Below, one piece after another: positions 18,831 to 27,425 of a stretch of DNA of 64,000 nt. Position numbers and translations under genes: made by a program. The stretch lies in contig CABYSX010000002.1 in the NCBI GenBank assembly GCA_902521795.1, positions 62,001-126,000 of the forward strand. The letters run 5' to 3'. Within the stretch, counting starts at the first letter, position 1. Each line of letters starts with the position of its first letter. The DNA comes from an uncultured Alphaproteobacteria bacterium. GTDB taxonomy: Bacteria > Pseudomonadota > Alphaproteobacteria > HIMB59. A model generated the notes under the pieces. That model had not been told where the DNA came from. It worked only from the letters and a program-made list of their open reading frames with translations, and did no database searches.

Positions 18831-19226
18831 CTAACTTGGTTTTTTCGTAACGAGAGCAATTTTTAAAAAACCTGATGTGTTCAGAGCACCAAGAACCTTC
18901 ATCACTTCTCCATAATTAATTGTGGTATCAGCTCTTAAAAAAATTCTTATATCAGTGTTAGAGCCAGCGATAGTTTTTACTTTTAGTATTAATTCTTCAA
19001 AAGGTATTAGTTCCTCACCTAAATAAATATCATTATTTTCATTAATTGAAATTTCTAGAGGCTCCTTTTGTGCATCTAAAGAATTAGCCTCAACTTTTGG
19101 TAAGTTTACAGGAACCCCCACTGTAAGAAGAGGGGCGGTAACCATAAATACAATTAATAAAACCAACATCACATCAACCATAGGGGTGACATTTATACTT
19201 GAAACAGGTCGATGTTTTTTTCTCAT
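18831..19226 (-). CDS. tolR: TolR (ExbD family)
   Basis: Inner-membrane stator protein that forms the proton-conducting complex with TolQ. INVTPMVDVMLVLLIVFMVTAPLL (about 11-34) is the single transmembrane helix with the essential membrane Asp (MVDVML). The periplasmic domain ends FLKIALVTKKPS, where LKIALVT matches the ExbD/TolR C-terminal strand. 131 residues, typical. The gene ends immediately before tolA and begins five bases after tolQ. Confidence 0.95.
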   Translation of the reverse strand: MRKKHRPVSSINVTPMVDVMLVLLIVFMVTAPLLTVGVPVNLPKVEANSLDAQKEPLEISINENNDIYLGEELIPFEELILKVKTIAGSNTDIRIFLRADTTINYGEVMKVLGALNTSGFLKIALVTKKPS

Positions 19227-19230
19227 ATCC

Positions 19231-19929
19231 TTATTTGACTTGGCGTGAAATTATATTTACTAAATCCTTTCCAAAACTTTCAGCTTCTGACAAATAGTTA
19301 TCAATTTTTGACGTTATAAGGTTGTAGTAGGCGGTTGAAGGAATAGCCACAAAAAGACCTAAGGCAGTCACAAATAAAGCTTCTGCAATACCTGGTGCTA
19401 CTACTGCAAGGTTAGTATTTTGAGCAATTGCTATTGCTTGAAAACTATTCATGATTCCCCAAACTGTTCCAAATAAACCTATAAACGGTGCGACAGATCC
19501 AGAAGAAGCCAAAAATGAAAGCCCCTTATTTAAATTTGTATCCTCAATAGCAATACTTAAATCAAGAGATGTGTAAAGTCTTTGAATAAAAGCAGAGTCG
19601 ATTTTTTTTTTTTGCATTCGAGATTTTTCATACTCATTCATAATATTTCTAAAAATATTTGAAAAGCTTTCTTGATCGAAATCATCAATTTGTTGGTAAA
19701 GCTCATCCAAAGAGACACCGGACCAAAAATGATTTTCAAATTTTTTGGATATTTTCTTAATTTTATTTATTAGGAGAATTTTTTGAATAATCGTCTTCCA
19801 AGATTGAATTGAAAAAATCACTAACAATATGATTACAAATTTTACGACCCAATCAGATTTGAGAAACATTCCCATCATTGAGAAATCTACAGAACCCTCA
19901 AGGGTGGCTAAGTTAACTACTTCTTCCAT
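19231..19929 (-). CDS. tolQ: TolQ (MotA/TolQ/ExbB proton channel)
   Basis: Proton-channel subunit that powers TolA. It has three transmembrane helices, at about residues 27-46, 133-155 and 165-190. The family signature is visible as SVAPFIGLFGTVWGIMNSF with VAPGIAEALFVTALGLFVAIPS, which includes the conserved channel-facing Thr and Ala-rich helix. 232 residues, standard. It starts the tol operon. The gene immediately upstream is a small nuclease-like protein instead of ybgC. Confidence 0.95.
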   Translation of the reverse strand: MEEVVNLATLEGSVDFSMMGMFLKSDWVVKFVIILLVIFSIQSWKTIIQKILLINKIKKISKKFENHFWSGVSLDELYQQIDDFDQESFSNIFRNIMNEYEKSRMQKKKIDSAFIQRLYTSLDLSIAIEDTNLNKGLSFLASSGSVAPFIGLFGTVWGIMNSFQAIAIAQNTNLAVVAPGIAEALFVTALGLFVAIPSTAYYNLITSKIDNYLSEAESFGKDLVNIISRQVK

Positions 19930-19932
19930 AAA

Positions 19933-20259
19933 TTATTCTTCTTCAATTATTTTTTTGTTTTTCAGCTCTTTAGAAACCTTATCAAAATCATCTGAATGTA
20001 CCATTATCCAAAAACCAGGTCTATTTTTTTCACATAATGCAATGACTGGGGTTTTTTTTTCCTTATCAGCAAAAGATTTTGTATCATCCCATAATTTAAT
20101 TGCCGAATGCTTGGCTCTTAACTTACACTCTATAAATAAATTATCATGAATTACGTCTGCATGAGTAACTTTTGAATTAATCCCGCTTAGAGCGTTTCTC
20201 AAACCCCCAAAAAACTTTGCAACAAGTCTCTCTCTATTCTTCCATGCTTTATCAGGCAT
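19933..20259 (-). CDS. Small PD-(D/E)XK nuclease-like protein (candidate Holliday-junction resolvase)
   Basis: A 108-residue basic protein with the layout of an Hjc-type PD-(D/E)XK nuclease: an N-terminal helix with Glu (ERLVAKFFGG, about 9-18), then THADV with the motif II Asp (about 32-36) and FIECKLR with the E-x-K catalytic pair (about 42-48), then TPVIALCEKNRPGFWIMVHSDD. Similar small nucleases occur in phages and are annotated as putative resolvases. Here it lies between yebC (8-base overlap) and tolQ, exactly where ruvC-ruvA-ruvB-ybgC are found in many proteobacteria. The role as a RuvC substitute is inference; the nuclease fold is likely. Confidence 0.7.
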   Translation of the reverse strand: MPDKAWKNRERLVAKFFGGLRNALSGINSKVTHADVIHDNLFIECKLRAKHSAIKLWDDTKSFADKEKKTPVIALCEKNRPGFWIMVHSDDFDKVSKELKNKKIIEEE

Positions 20260-20992
20260 TAGTAACCTCTAACAAACTAGAGTCAAAATCTAGATTTGAA
20301 AAGCAATTTTGAACATCATCATTATCCTCTAATTCGTCATTTAATTTGACTAGTTTTGTTAGCTCTTCTTCTTTTTCAATATTTACAGTCAAATTTGGCT
20401 TCCAAATAATATTGGCACTTTCGATTTCAAATTTTTTTTCTCGCATTATTTTCTCCAATGATGCTAGTGTCTGATAAGAACAATAAATATATGTTGTATC
20501 ATCCTCTGTGTTGTAGTCCTCTAATCCATGGTCAAGTAACTCTTCTAATGCACCGTCATCAATTTCTTTTTTTACTTGTATTTCTCCGACTTTATTAAAA
20601 TTAAAACTTACACTTCCTGTCTCGCCTAAATTTCCTCCATTTTTAGAAAAAATAGATCTTATCTCAGAGGCTGTTCTATTTTTATTATCTGTTAAAGCCT
20701 CAACTATAAAAGCTGTTCCAAAAGGACCATACCCTTCGTAGCGTACTTCTGAGTAATCCGCAGTATCAGTATTATTTTTATTAATTGCTCTATCTACATT
20801 GTCCTTAGGCATGTTCACACTTCGAGCATTAGTCATAGCTAGTCTTAATCTTGGATTAGACTCTGGGTCTGTTCCTCCTATTTTGACAGCTATTTGAATT
20901 TCTCTTCCTATTTTTGCAAATTGTTTTGCTCTTTTTTTATCCTGAGCACCCTTACGATATTGGATATTTTTAAATTTGGAATGCCCTGCCAT
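20252..20992 (-). CDS. yebC: YebC/PmpR-family protein
   Basis: Member of the widespread YebC family, described as a transcriptional regulator in some bacteria and, for YebC2-type members, as a translation factor that helps ribosomes through proline-rich stretches. The N-terminus MAGHSKFKNIQYRKGAQDKKR is invariant in the family. RLRLAMTNARSVNMPKDNVDRAI (about 47-69) and RYEGYGPFGTAFIVEALTDN follow. At 246 residues it is full length. It follows the phosphoesterase gene after three bases and overlaps the small nuclease gene. Confidence 0.95.
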   Translation of the reverse strand: MAGHSKFKNIQYRKGAQDKKRAKQFAKIGREIQIAVKIGGTDPESNPRLRLAMTNARSVNMPKDNVDRAINKNNTDTADYSEVRYEGYGPFGTAFIVEALTDNKNRTASEIRSIFSKNGGNLGETGSVSFNFNKVGEIQVKKEIDDGALEELLDHGLEDYNTEDDTTYIYCSYQTLASLEKIMREKKFEIESANIIWKPNLTVNIEKEEELTKLVKLNDELEDNDDVQNCFSNLDFDSSLLEVTNA

Positions 20993-20995
20993 GAT

Positions 20996-21811
20996 CTAAG
21001 ATAATAAATTACTATCCAAAACACCACCTATTTGAATAGATTGAATGGAATTTTTCTTTTCTTCATCAGTAGTTATTACTGCTCCTGAAATAGTTGCAAT
21101 TCCTTCAGCTGGTTCAAGCCTATGCGTATTAGATCCAGTTCTCATTCTTTTAATTGCATTTTCTTTTTTCATACCAATAACAGAATTATAATCACCTGTC
21201 ATGCCAATATCAGTTTGAAAACAAGTACCCTTTTCCAATACTCTTGCGTCTGAAGTTGGGATATGAACATGCGTTCCATATATAGCAGTAAATTTTCCAT
21301 CATAATTTTGAGCGATACCATTTTTTTCAGAAGTAACCTCCGCGTGGACCTCTAAAAATGAAAAGTCAATATTGTGGTCATTAATTATAGATAAGAGCTG
21401 CGTGTCAATAGAATTAAATGGATTATCTAAAGGAAGGTCGATAAATGTTTGACCATGAATTTGGCTTACTAATATTCTATTACCATTTTCATGAGTAAAA
21501 ATTTTATATCCTTTACCTGGTGAGCCAGCTTCAAAATTCAAAGGTCTTATAATACTATGATTTGGATTACTCTCCATATAGTCAATGATCTCTTTTTGTT
21601 TCCAAGCATGATTTCCTAGAGTAATAGCATCAGCTCCCCAGCTTATAAGATCCTCATATATTTTTCCTGTAAGCCCGTAACCACCTGCTGAATTTTCAGC
21701 ATTCACAATTGTAAAATCAATGTTAAATTGTTTTTGTATTTTTTTTAAATTTTCTTTAAGAGCTTTTCTTCCTGATCTTCCAACAACATCTCCTATAACT
21801 AAAAAATTCAT
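20996..21811 (-). CDS. YmdB-like (TIGR00282) metallophosphoesterase
   Basis: Calcineurin-like phosphoesterase of the family whose Bacillus member YmdB hydrolyses 2',3'-cyclic nucleotides. The start is placed at MNFLVIGDVV; that ATG overlaps the fthC stop as ATGA, and the nine extra codons in the track have no family support. Metal-binding segments are IGDVVGRSGRK (about 5-15), VNAENSAGGYGLT (about 37), TLGNHAWKQKE (about 64) and YGTHVHIPTSD (about 175). About 271 residues, full length. The physiological role here is unknown. Confidence 0.9.
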   Translation of the reverse strand: MNFLVIGDVVGRSGRKALKENLKKIQKQFNIDFTIVNAENSAGGYGLTGKIYEDLISWGADAITLGNHAWKQKEIIDYMESNPNHSIIRPLNFEAGSPGKGYKIFTHENGNRILVSQIHGQTFIDLPLDNPFNSIDTQLLSIINDHNIDFSFLEVHAEVTSEKNGIAQNYDGKFTAIYGTHVHIPTSDARVLEKGTCFQTDIGMTGDYNSVIGMKKENAIKRMRTGSNTHRLEPAEGIATISGAVITTDEEKKNSIQSIQIGGVLDSNLLS

Positions 21812-22374
21812 AAGGAATAGACTCTCTGCTCTGAACAAATGTAATCAACTTTTTGGTCAAAACTTTCTTGAAAATTAAAGTTAGTTTTTTGAATTTCAAA
21901 GGCAGCTAAAATAGTTTTTAAATTTCCTTTTTTTTTTAATTCTTCAATTGTTCTGTCAAAAAAACCTCCACCATAACCTACTCTATAACCTAGTTCGTTG
22001 AATGCGGAACAAGATGCAATAATTATATCAGGATTTAAAGCCACTTCACCGGTAGGTTCCATTATTCCACCAAAACCTTTTTCTAAACTTGGATTGTGAG
22101 GGTTATATTCAAAGTACTTTAAAGCAGTTCCTTTTGATATTACTCGTGGAAGCAAGCATGTGATATTTTTATTTATTAAATCATTTGATATCCTCAATAC
22201 ATCTACTTCATTTTTATATGGATAAAACAAACCAACAGATTTTTGTGGATTAATTTTTTCTATTATTTCTAAAATTTTTGAATTTATCATACTAGAATAA
22301 GTGTCTAAGTCCGAAATACTAAGTTTCATTCTTAGGTCAAGGTGATAATTACGTATTTGTTTTTTATTCAACAA
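21808..22374 (-). CDS. fthC: 5-formyltetrahydrofolate cyclo-ligase
   Basis: Converts 5-formyl-THF to 5,10-methenyl-THF with ATP, recycling a dead-end folate. The substrate and ATP loops are visible as the N-terminal basic helix (KKQIRNYHLDLRMKL), VGLFYPYKNEVDV (about 46) and GYRVGYGGGFFDRTIEEL (about 131-148). At 188 residues it is typical. The fthC-after-zapA arrangement is shared with many proteobacteria. In gammaproteobacteria the 6S RNA gene sits in this gap, but here zapA and fthC overlap by 11 bases, leaving no room. Confidence 0.92.
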   Translation of the reverse strand: MLNKKQIRNYHLDLRMKLSISDLDTYSSMINSKILEIIEKINPQKSVGLFYPYKNEVDVLRISNDLINKNITCLLPRVISKGTALKYFEYNPHNPSLEKGFGGIMEPTGEVALNPDIIIASCSAFNELGYRVGYGGGFFDRTIEELKKKGNLKTILAAFEIQKTNFNFQESFDQKVDYICSEQRVYSL

Positions 22375-22696
22375 TTAGATTGTCATTTAATTTTTTAAAA
22401 ATTTGTTCAATGTCAGATTTTAAATTATGATTTTCATTTTGTAACTCTTGAATCCGGCTCTCATAAAATAATTTCTTATTCAAAGAGTCTTGTAATATTT
22501 TTTCTTTTTTTAATACGTCCTCCATAGATTTTAAATAAGCAATAAGAGTAGAGGTTAAAAAGGGAACATTTTCTTTTTTTTCATCTTCTATTAATTTACT
22601 AATAGTAGAAGCGATCTCTTTAACTGTTTCAACATTGTTATCTGAGCACTGAATTTTTAGTGGCCTTCCTCCAATTGTTAGAGTTAAATTAGCCAT
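22364..22696 (-). CDS. zapA: Cell division protein ZapA
   Basis: Small coiled-coil protein that cross-links FtsZ filaments. The N-terminal beta strands NLTLTIGGRPLKIQCSD (residues 3-19) and the following helix VKEIASTISKLIEDEK match ZapA. The C-terminal two-thirds is a long coiled coil. 110 residues, typical. It overlaps the upstream coiled-coil gene by 8 bases and fthC by 11. Confidence 0.85.
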   Translation of the reverse strand: MANLTLTIGGRPLKIQCSDNNVETVKEIASTISKLIEDEKKENVPFLTSTLIAYLKSMEDVLKKEKILQDSLNKKLFYESRIQELQNENHNLKSDIEQIFKKLNDNLIVE

Positions 22697-22949
22697 CTAT
22701 ATCAATTGAACCTAAAAGTTCCTCAATTTTATTTGTTGCTTGATCTATAAGTTGAGATTTTTCTGATAACTCAAGTTTATTATTTTCTAGTTCAGAGACT
22801 AATTCTGACTCCCTTCTTTCGAAATATTCTACTTTGGCTTTTAATTTTTGTTTCTCGTTCATCAATTCTTGATTGCTAGTTTTGTAATTTTGAAGTTTTG
22901 ATGCAATTTGCTCTATTTTTTGAAGTATTTGTTGTTGAAATTCATTCAT
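22689..22949 (-). CDS. Coiled-coil protein paired with ZapA (ZauP-like)
   Basis: An 86-residue protein that is helical almost throughout, with heptad-like spacing of Leu, Ile and Lys/Glu from residue 4 to 78 and a short acidic end, SIDIDG. It is encoded immediately upstream of zapA with an 8-base overlap. In Caulobacter the coiled-coil partner ZauP is co-encoded with ZapA and focuses the Z-ring; gammaproteobacteria have a comparable small coiled-coil gene beside zapA. Sequence alone is not diagnostic, so the ZauP-like role rests on shape and neighbourhood. Confidence 0.6.
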   Translation of the reverse strand: MNEFQQQILQKIEQIASKLQNYKTSNQELMNEKQKLKAKVEYFERRESELVSELENNKLELSEKSQLIDQATNKIEELLGSIDIDG

Positions 22950-22984
22950 ACTTTAATTATTAGTTATTAAGTAAAGTTATTCCA

Positions 22985-24916
22985 TTGAAAAATTACAACG
23001 AATTAGCAAATTGTATCAGATTTTTATCAATCGATGCGGTAGAAAAAGCAAAATCTGGTCATCCTGGTATGCCAATGGGAATGGCAGACATAGCTACAGT
23101 TCTTTTTCATAACTTTCTGGTACATAACCCAGATGATCCGAGTTGGTTGCTTAGAGATCGATTCGTTTTATCTAACGGACATGGCTCTATGTTACTTTAT
23201 TCACTTTTATATCTCACGGGTTATAAAAAAATGACTTTGTCTCAAATTAGAAATTTCAGACAATTAGACTCCATCACTGCGGGGCATCCAGAATATGAAC
23301 CACATGCAGGTATTGAAATCACAACTGGTCCTCTTGGACAAGGGATTTCAAACGCAGTTGGAATGGCTATAGCACTTAAAAAATTATCAAAAGAAAAAAA
23401 ATTATCAAAATCACCAAAAGTATATGTCTTTTGTGGTGATGGTTGTTTGATGGAGGGAATTAGCCAAGAGGCAATAAGTCTAGCTGGACACCTGAAGTTA
23501 AATAATTTGATTTTAATATACGATAACAACAATATTAGTATCGACGGGTCCACTGACTTAGCTTTTAGTGATAATACAAACCTAAGGTTCAAATCAGTTA
23601 ATTGGGAGGTGTATAGTGGTAAGGGTCATGACCATCAAAATATTTATGACTTATTTAAAAAAGCGCAAATATCAAACGCTCCATGTTTGCTAAATTTTAA
23701 AACCACTATTGGTTTTGGTTCACCTAACAAGTCTGCCAAAGCATCATCACATGGTTCACCTTTAGGTTCAGATGAAGTTAATTTAACTAGAAGTAAATTA
23801 TCTTGGAGCGGAAAACCATTTCAAATACCCAAAAAACTCTTAAAGATTTGGAGAGGATCTGCTGATAAGAATAAAAAGTTATACAAAAAGTCGAAATCAA
23901 CATTTCATTCAAATTTATCTAAAAAAGATATAGATAAGTTATTTAACAAGATAGAATTAGATTTGAAAAATTTTAATTCTGATCAAGCTACTAGAAAATC
24001 CTCTGAAGCAATCTTAAATTATATCGAAGGAGATCATCCAATCATTGGGGGCTCTGCAGATTTAACTGGTTCTAATAATACAAAAGGTAAAGAGATGTCT
24101 GTCATGAATAGTAAAAATATTGCAGGTCAATATATTCATTATGGAGTAAGAGAACACGGAATGGCTGCTATAATGAATGGAATTGCAGCTACTAAAATTT
24201 ATAAAACCTATTCAGGGACTTTTTTAAGTTTTGCTGATTACATGAAGCCAAGTCTTCGTCTTGCTGCTTTAATGAAAATTGATCCTATTCAAGTTTTCAC
24301 GCACGACTCCATTGGTTTAGGTGAAGATGGACCTACTCATCAACCCATAGAGCAAATTAATATGTTAAGACTAATACCAAATAGTTATGTTTTTAGACCT
24401 TGTGATCTTAAAGAAACAATAGTGTGTTGGAAAGAGGCCTTAAAGATTGATAATGCTCCATCATTTATATGTCTTTCAAGGCAAAATTTACCGCAAATTT
24501 CCAATAAAAAATTAGTTTCAAAAAACTTCAAGGGAGCTTATGTGATAAGCGGGCCAAAAAAAAATAATGATATTACAATTATAGCGACTGGTTCAGAAGT
24601 ATCCTTAGCTATAAATATTGCTGAAATTTTGAAAAATAACAGGATTATCTCAAAAGTAATATCTATGCCATCTACATCAATTTTTGAAAAGCAATCAAAA
24701 TCTTTTAAAATTACTTTGTTGGACTCTAAATTAGATGAAACTTTTATAATTGAAGCTGGCTCAACCATGTATTGGAATAAATTTACAAATTCAGAAAATA
24801 TTTTTGGATTAGATGTTTTTGGTGCAAGTGCTCCTGGGAGTGAAGTATTTAAAAAATTTGGGTTAACAACAAAAACTATATCAACTAAAATATTAAGGAA
24901 AATTAAAACAAAATGA
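22985..24916 (+). CDS. tkt: Transketolase
   Basis: Thiamine-diphosphate enzyme that moves two-carbon units in the pentose phosphate pathway. Start is a TTG at 22985; no ATG gives the conserved N-terminus (NELANCIRFLSIDAVEKAKSGHPG). The ThDP site appears as GDGCLMEGISQEAISLAGH (about 150-168) and later YDNNNISIDG. The pyrimidine domain has TYSGTFLSFADYMKP and HDSIGLGEDGPTHQPIEQ (about 440). At 643 residues it is full length. It is divergent from zauP-zapA across only 35 bases and overlaps gap by four. Confidence 0.96.
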   Translation: MKNYNELANCIRFLSIDAVEKAKSGHPGMPMGMADIATVLFHNFLVHNPDDPSWLLRDRFVLSNGHGSMLLYSLLYLTGYKKMTLSQIRNFRQLDSITAGHPEYEPHAGIEITTGPLGQGISNAVGMAIALKKLSKEKKLSKSPKVYVFCGDGCLMEGISQEAISLAGHLKLNNLILIYDNNNISIDGSTDLAFSDNTNLRFKSVNWEVYSGKGHDHQNIYDLFKKAQISNAPCLLNFKTTIGFGSPNKSAKASSHGSPLGSDEVNLTRSKLSWSGKPFQIPKKLLKIWRGSADKNKKLYKKSKSTFHSNLSKKDIDKLFNKIELDLKNFNSDQATRKSSEAILNYIEGDHPIIGGSADLTGSNNTKGKEMSVMNSKNIAGQYIHYGVREHGMAAIMNGIAATKIYKTYSGTFLSFADYMKPSLRLAALMKIDPIQVFTHDSIGLGEDGPTHQPIEQINMLRLIPNSYVFRPCDLKETIVCWKEALKIDNAPSFICLSRQNLPQISNKKLVSKNFKGAYVISGPKKNNDITIIATGSEVSLAINIAEILKNNRIISKVISMPSTSIFEKQSKSFKITLLDSKLDETFIIEAGSTMYWNKFTNSENIFGLDVFGASAPGSEVFKKFGLTTKTISTKILRKIKTK

Positions 24917-25929
24917 AAAAAAAAGTAGCAATTAATGGATTTGGTAGAATTGGTAGACTCGTTTATCGAGCGTTTTTAGAAAGGTCAAATGAATTTAGTG
25001 ATCAATATGAAATTGCTTATATTAATGATTTAGCTGATATTGATACAAATATTCACTTACTAAAATATGACAGTATTCACGGACCTCTTTCTAAGGAGAT
25101 TAATAAAATTTCAAACGAGCAGTTTTCAATAGAAGAAAACAAAGTAACTGTTACATCTGAGAGAAACCCAATTGATCTAAAGTGGAGTGACAAGAATGTA
25201 GATATTATTTTAGAGTGCACAGGGGTTTTCGCATCTAAAGATAAAGCTATGTCACATGTCGAAAGTGGTGCTAGTAAGGTCATCGTTTCAGCCCCCTGTT
25301 CAGGTGCAGATATTACAGTTGTTCAAGGTGTAAATAACAAAAATATTAATTTAGATCACCAAGTCATATCAAATGCTTCGTGTACAACTAATTGTTTAGC
25401 CCCTGTGGCTTTCGTAATAGATCAAGAGTTTGGAATTGAAAATGGATACATGACAACAATTCATTCTTATACAGGAGATCAAAATACAGTTGATACATTT
25501 CACAAAGATCTTAGACGTGCTAGAGCAGCAGCTAACAATATTATTCCTACGAGCACAGGTGCAGCAAAAGCTGTTGGCCTTGTTCTTCCTCATTTAAAAG
25601 GAAAATTAGATGGAACCGCAATAAGAGTTCCAACACCAAATGTCTCTCTTGTAGATTTTAAATTTAATACAAAAAAAAATATTTCAATTGAGTCTTTGAA
25701 TAATAAATTTCAAGAATATGCCAATAATTCTCTTAAAAATATTTTAGGAGTGGACAGAGATCAAAAAGTATCAAGTGATTATAATCATGACTCTAGAAGT
25801 TCAATTTTAGACTTGAGTGAAACGACTACAGTATCTGATAATTTTGGTAGAATACTCACTTGGTATGATAATGAATGGGGATTTTCAAATAGAATGCTTG
25901 AGACAACCGCTCAAGTATGTAATTTATAG
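24913..25929 (+). CDS. gap: Glyceraldehyde-3-phosphate dehydrogenase (type I)
   Basis: Oxidises glyceraldehyde-3-phosphate to 1,3-bisphosphoglycerate using NAD(P). INGFGRIGRLVYRA (about 6-19) is the nucleotide-binding loop and SNASCTTNCLAPV (about 154-166) contains the catalytic Cys. NEWGFSNRMLETT closes the catalytic domain. 338 residues, typical of type I. It is coupled to tkt (ATGA) and followed eight bases later by aldolase; no phosphoglycerate kinase gene separates them. Confidence 0.97.
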   Translation: MKKKVAINGFGRIGRLVYRAFLERSNEFSDQYEIAYINDLADIDTNIHLLKYDSIHGPLSKEINKISNEQFSIEENKVTVTSERNPIDLKWSDKNVDIILECTGVFASKDKAMSHVESGASKVIVSAPCSGADITVVQGVNNKNINLDHQVISNASCTTNCLAPVAFVIDQEFGIENGYMTTIHSYTGDQNTVDTFHKDLRRARAAANNIIPTSTGAAKAVGLVLPHLKGKLDGTAIRVPTPNVSLVDFKFNTKKNISIESLNNKFQEYANNSLKNILGVDRDQKVSSDYNHDSRSSILDLSETTTVSDNFGRILTWYDNEWGFSNRMLETTAQVCNL

Positions 25930-25937
25930 GAGCAATT

Positions 25938-26855
25938 ATGAAAGTAACAAATACCACCAAAAAAATCATTTCAAATTACATGCATGAAAATGTAGGTGTG
26001 AGATCAAATCTTATGAAAATTTTAGGACAAGGAAAGCTTGGAGGAACTGGGAGAATGATCATTTTACCAGTCGATCAAGGCTTTGAACATGGTCCAGATA
26101 GAAGTTTTGCTGTTAATCCTCCCGCATACGATCCAAACTATCATCATCAACTTGCAATAGATGCTGGTTTGTCAGCTTATGCAGCACCTCTTGGGTTACT
26201 TCAAACAAGTTCTGGAAACTTTAATGGTCAAATTCCAACAATATTAAAAATTAATAGTTCAAATACTCTTGCAACCTCTTTAGATCAAGCTGTTACTGGG
26301 AGTGTAGATGATGCATTAAAACTAGGATGTGCAGCGATAGGCTTTACTATTTATCCTGGATCTGAACATAATTTTGATTTGATGGAAGAGTTTAAAAAAC
26401 TAAGTTTTGAGGCTAAAGAAAAAGGTCTTGCAGTAGTATTATGGGCTTATGCCAGAGGGTCAAACATTTCTAAAAAAGGTGAGACTGCAATGAATATAAT
26501 TTCATATGCTGCACACATTTCTGCTTTATTGGGAGCTAATATAATTAAAGTTAAGTTGCCAAGTGACTTTTTAGAAGATGATCCAACTAAAAAAGCATTT
26601 GAAGATAATAATATAAATATAAACACTTTAAAAGATCGCGTAGCCCACATTAAAAAAGTTGCTTTTGATGGAAAGCGCTTAGTTGTTTTTTCTGGTGGAG
26701 ATGCAAAAGATGATCAAGCTTTAATGGATGAAGTTCTCGCAATTCATAAAGGAGATGGTAATGGGTCCATAATTGGAAGAAATTGTTTTCAAAGATCTAG
26801 AGCTGATGCATTGGCTTTATTAGAGCAAATGATACAGATCTATAAATCTAAATGA
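25938..26855 (+). CDS. fbaB: Class I fructose-bisphosphate aldolase (DhnA/FbaB type)
   Basis: Schiff-base aldolase that cleaves or forms fructose-1,6-bisphosphate. LPVDQGFEHGPDRSF (about 43-57) is the DhnA-type signature, and NIIKVKLPSDF (about 200) contains a lysine in the expected Schiff-base region. FSGGDAKDDQALMDEV and SIIGRNCFQRSRADAL are the phosphate-binding ends. 305 residues. Preceded by gap, overlapping efp by four bases, with a GGAG ribosome-binding site (TAGGAGCAATT). Confidence 0.92.
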   Translation: MKVTNTTKKIISNYMHENVGVRSNLMKILGQGKLGGTGRMIILPVDQGFEHGPDRSFAVNPPAYDPNYHHQLAIDAGLSAYAAPLGLLQTSSGNFNGQIPTILKINSSNTLATSLDQAVTGSVDDALKLGCAAIGFTIYPGSEHNFDLMEEFKKLSFEAKEKGLAVVLWAYARGSNISKKGETAMNIISYAAHISALLGANIIKVKLPSDFLEDDPTKKAFEDNNININTLKDRVAHIKKVAFDGKRLVVFSGGDAKDDQALMDEVLAIHKGDGNGSIIGRNCFQRSRADALALLEQMIQIYKSK

Positions 26856-27418
26856 AAATCAATGCTAACGATTTAAAGATTGGAAATATAATCCAGCATA
26901 ATAACTCTCTGTGGAAGGTTGCTAAACTCTCCCATACACAACCTGGTAAAGGTGGTGCGTATATTCAGGCAGAACTTAAAAATATATCAAATCAGTCAAA
27001 ATTAAATGAGAGATTTAGAAGTTCAGAGTCTCTAGAAAAAATTCGAGCTGAAGAAATAAATCACCAATTTTTATTTCGCAGTGGAGAAGATTTTACATTT
27101 ATGAACAACCAGACTTACGAACAGATAATTATGAATATTACTCAAGTTAATAAGAACACGGCTAAATTTCTTGAAGATGGAATGGAAGTCTCTATTGAGT
27201 TTTATGATGAAAAACCAATGAATGTTAATCCCCCTGAAAGTCTTGTGGTGCAAATTGCTGAAACAGAAGCTGTTGTTAAAGGACAAACTGCGTCTTCATC
27301 TTATAAACCTGCTTTGCTAACTAACGGTGTAAGAGTTACTGTCCCTCCCCACGTCGAAACAGGTGATAAAGTCAGAATAAATACAAGTGAATTAACTTAT
27401 ATAGAAAAAGCAAAATAA
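26852..27418 (+). CDS. efp: Elongation factor P
   Basis: Translation factor that relieves ribosome stalling at consecutive prolines. Three beta-barrel domains over 188 residues. The loop that reaches the peptidyl-transferase centre is QPGKGGAYIQAELKN (about 32-46), with the modifiable Lys at about 35. VVPPHVETGDKVRINTSE-like sequence near the end is the domain III mark. It overlaps the aldolase stop as ATGA. No modification enzymes (epmA, epmB or earP) are visible in the window. Confidence 0.96.
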   Translation: MKINANDLKIGNIIQHNNSLWKVAKLSHTQPGKGGAYIQAELKNISNQSKLNERFRSSESLEKIRAEEINHQFLFRSGEDFTFMNNQTYEQIIMNITQVNKNTAKFLEDGMEVSIEFYDEKPMNVNPPESLVVQIAETEAVVKGQTASSSYKPALLTNGVRVTVPPHVETGDKVRINTSELTYIEKAK

Positions 27419-27425
27419 ATTTTCT

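Noticed and set aside
22364-22374. 6S RNA gene between zapA and fthC
   Set aside because: The two genes overlap here, leaving no space.
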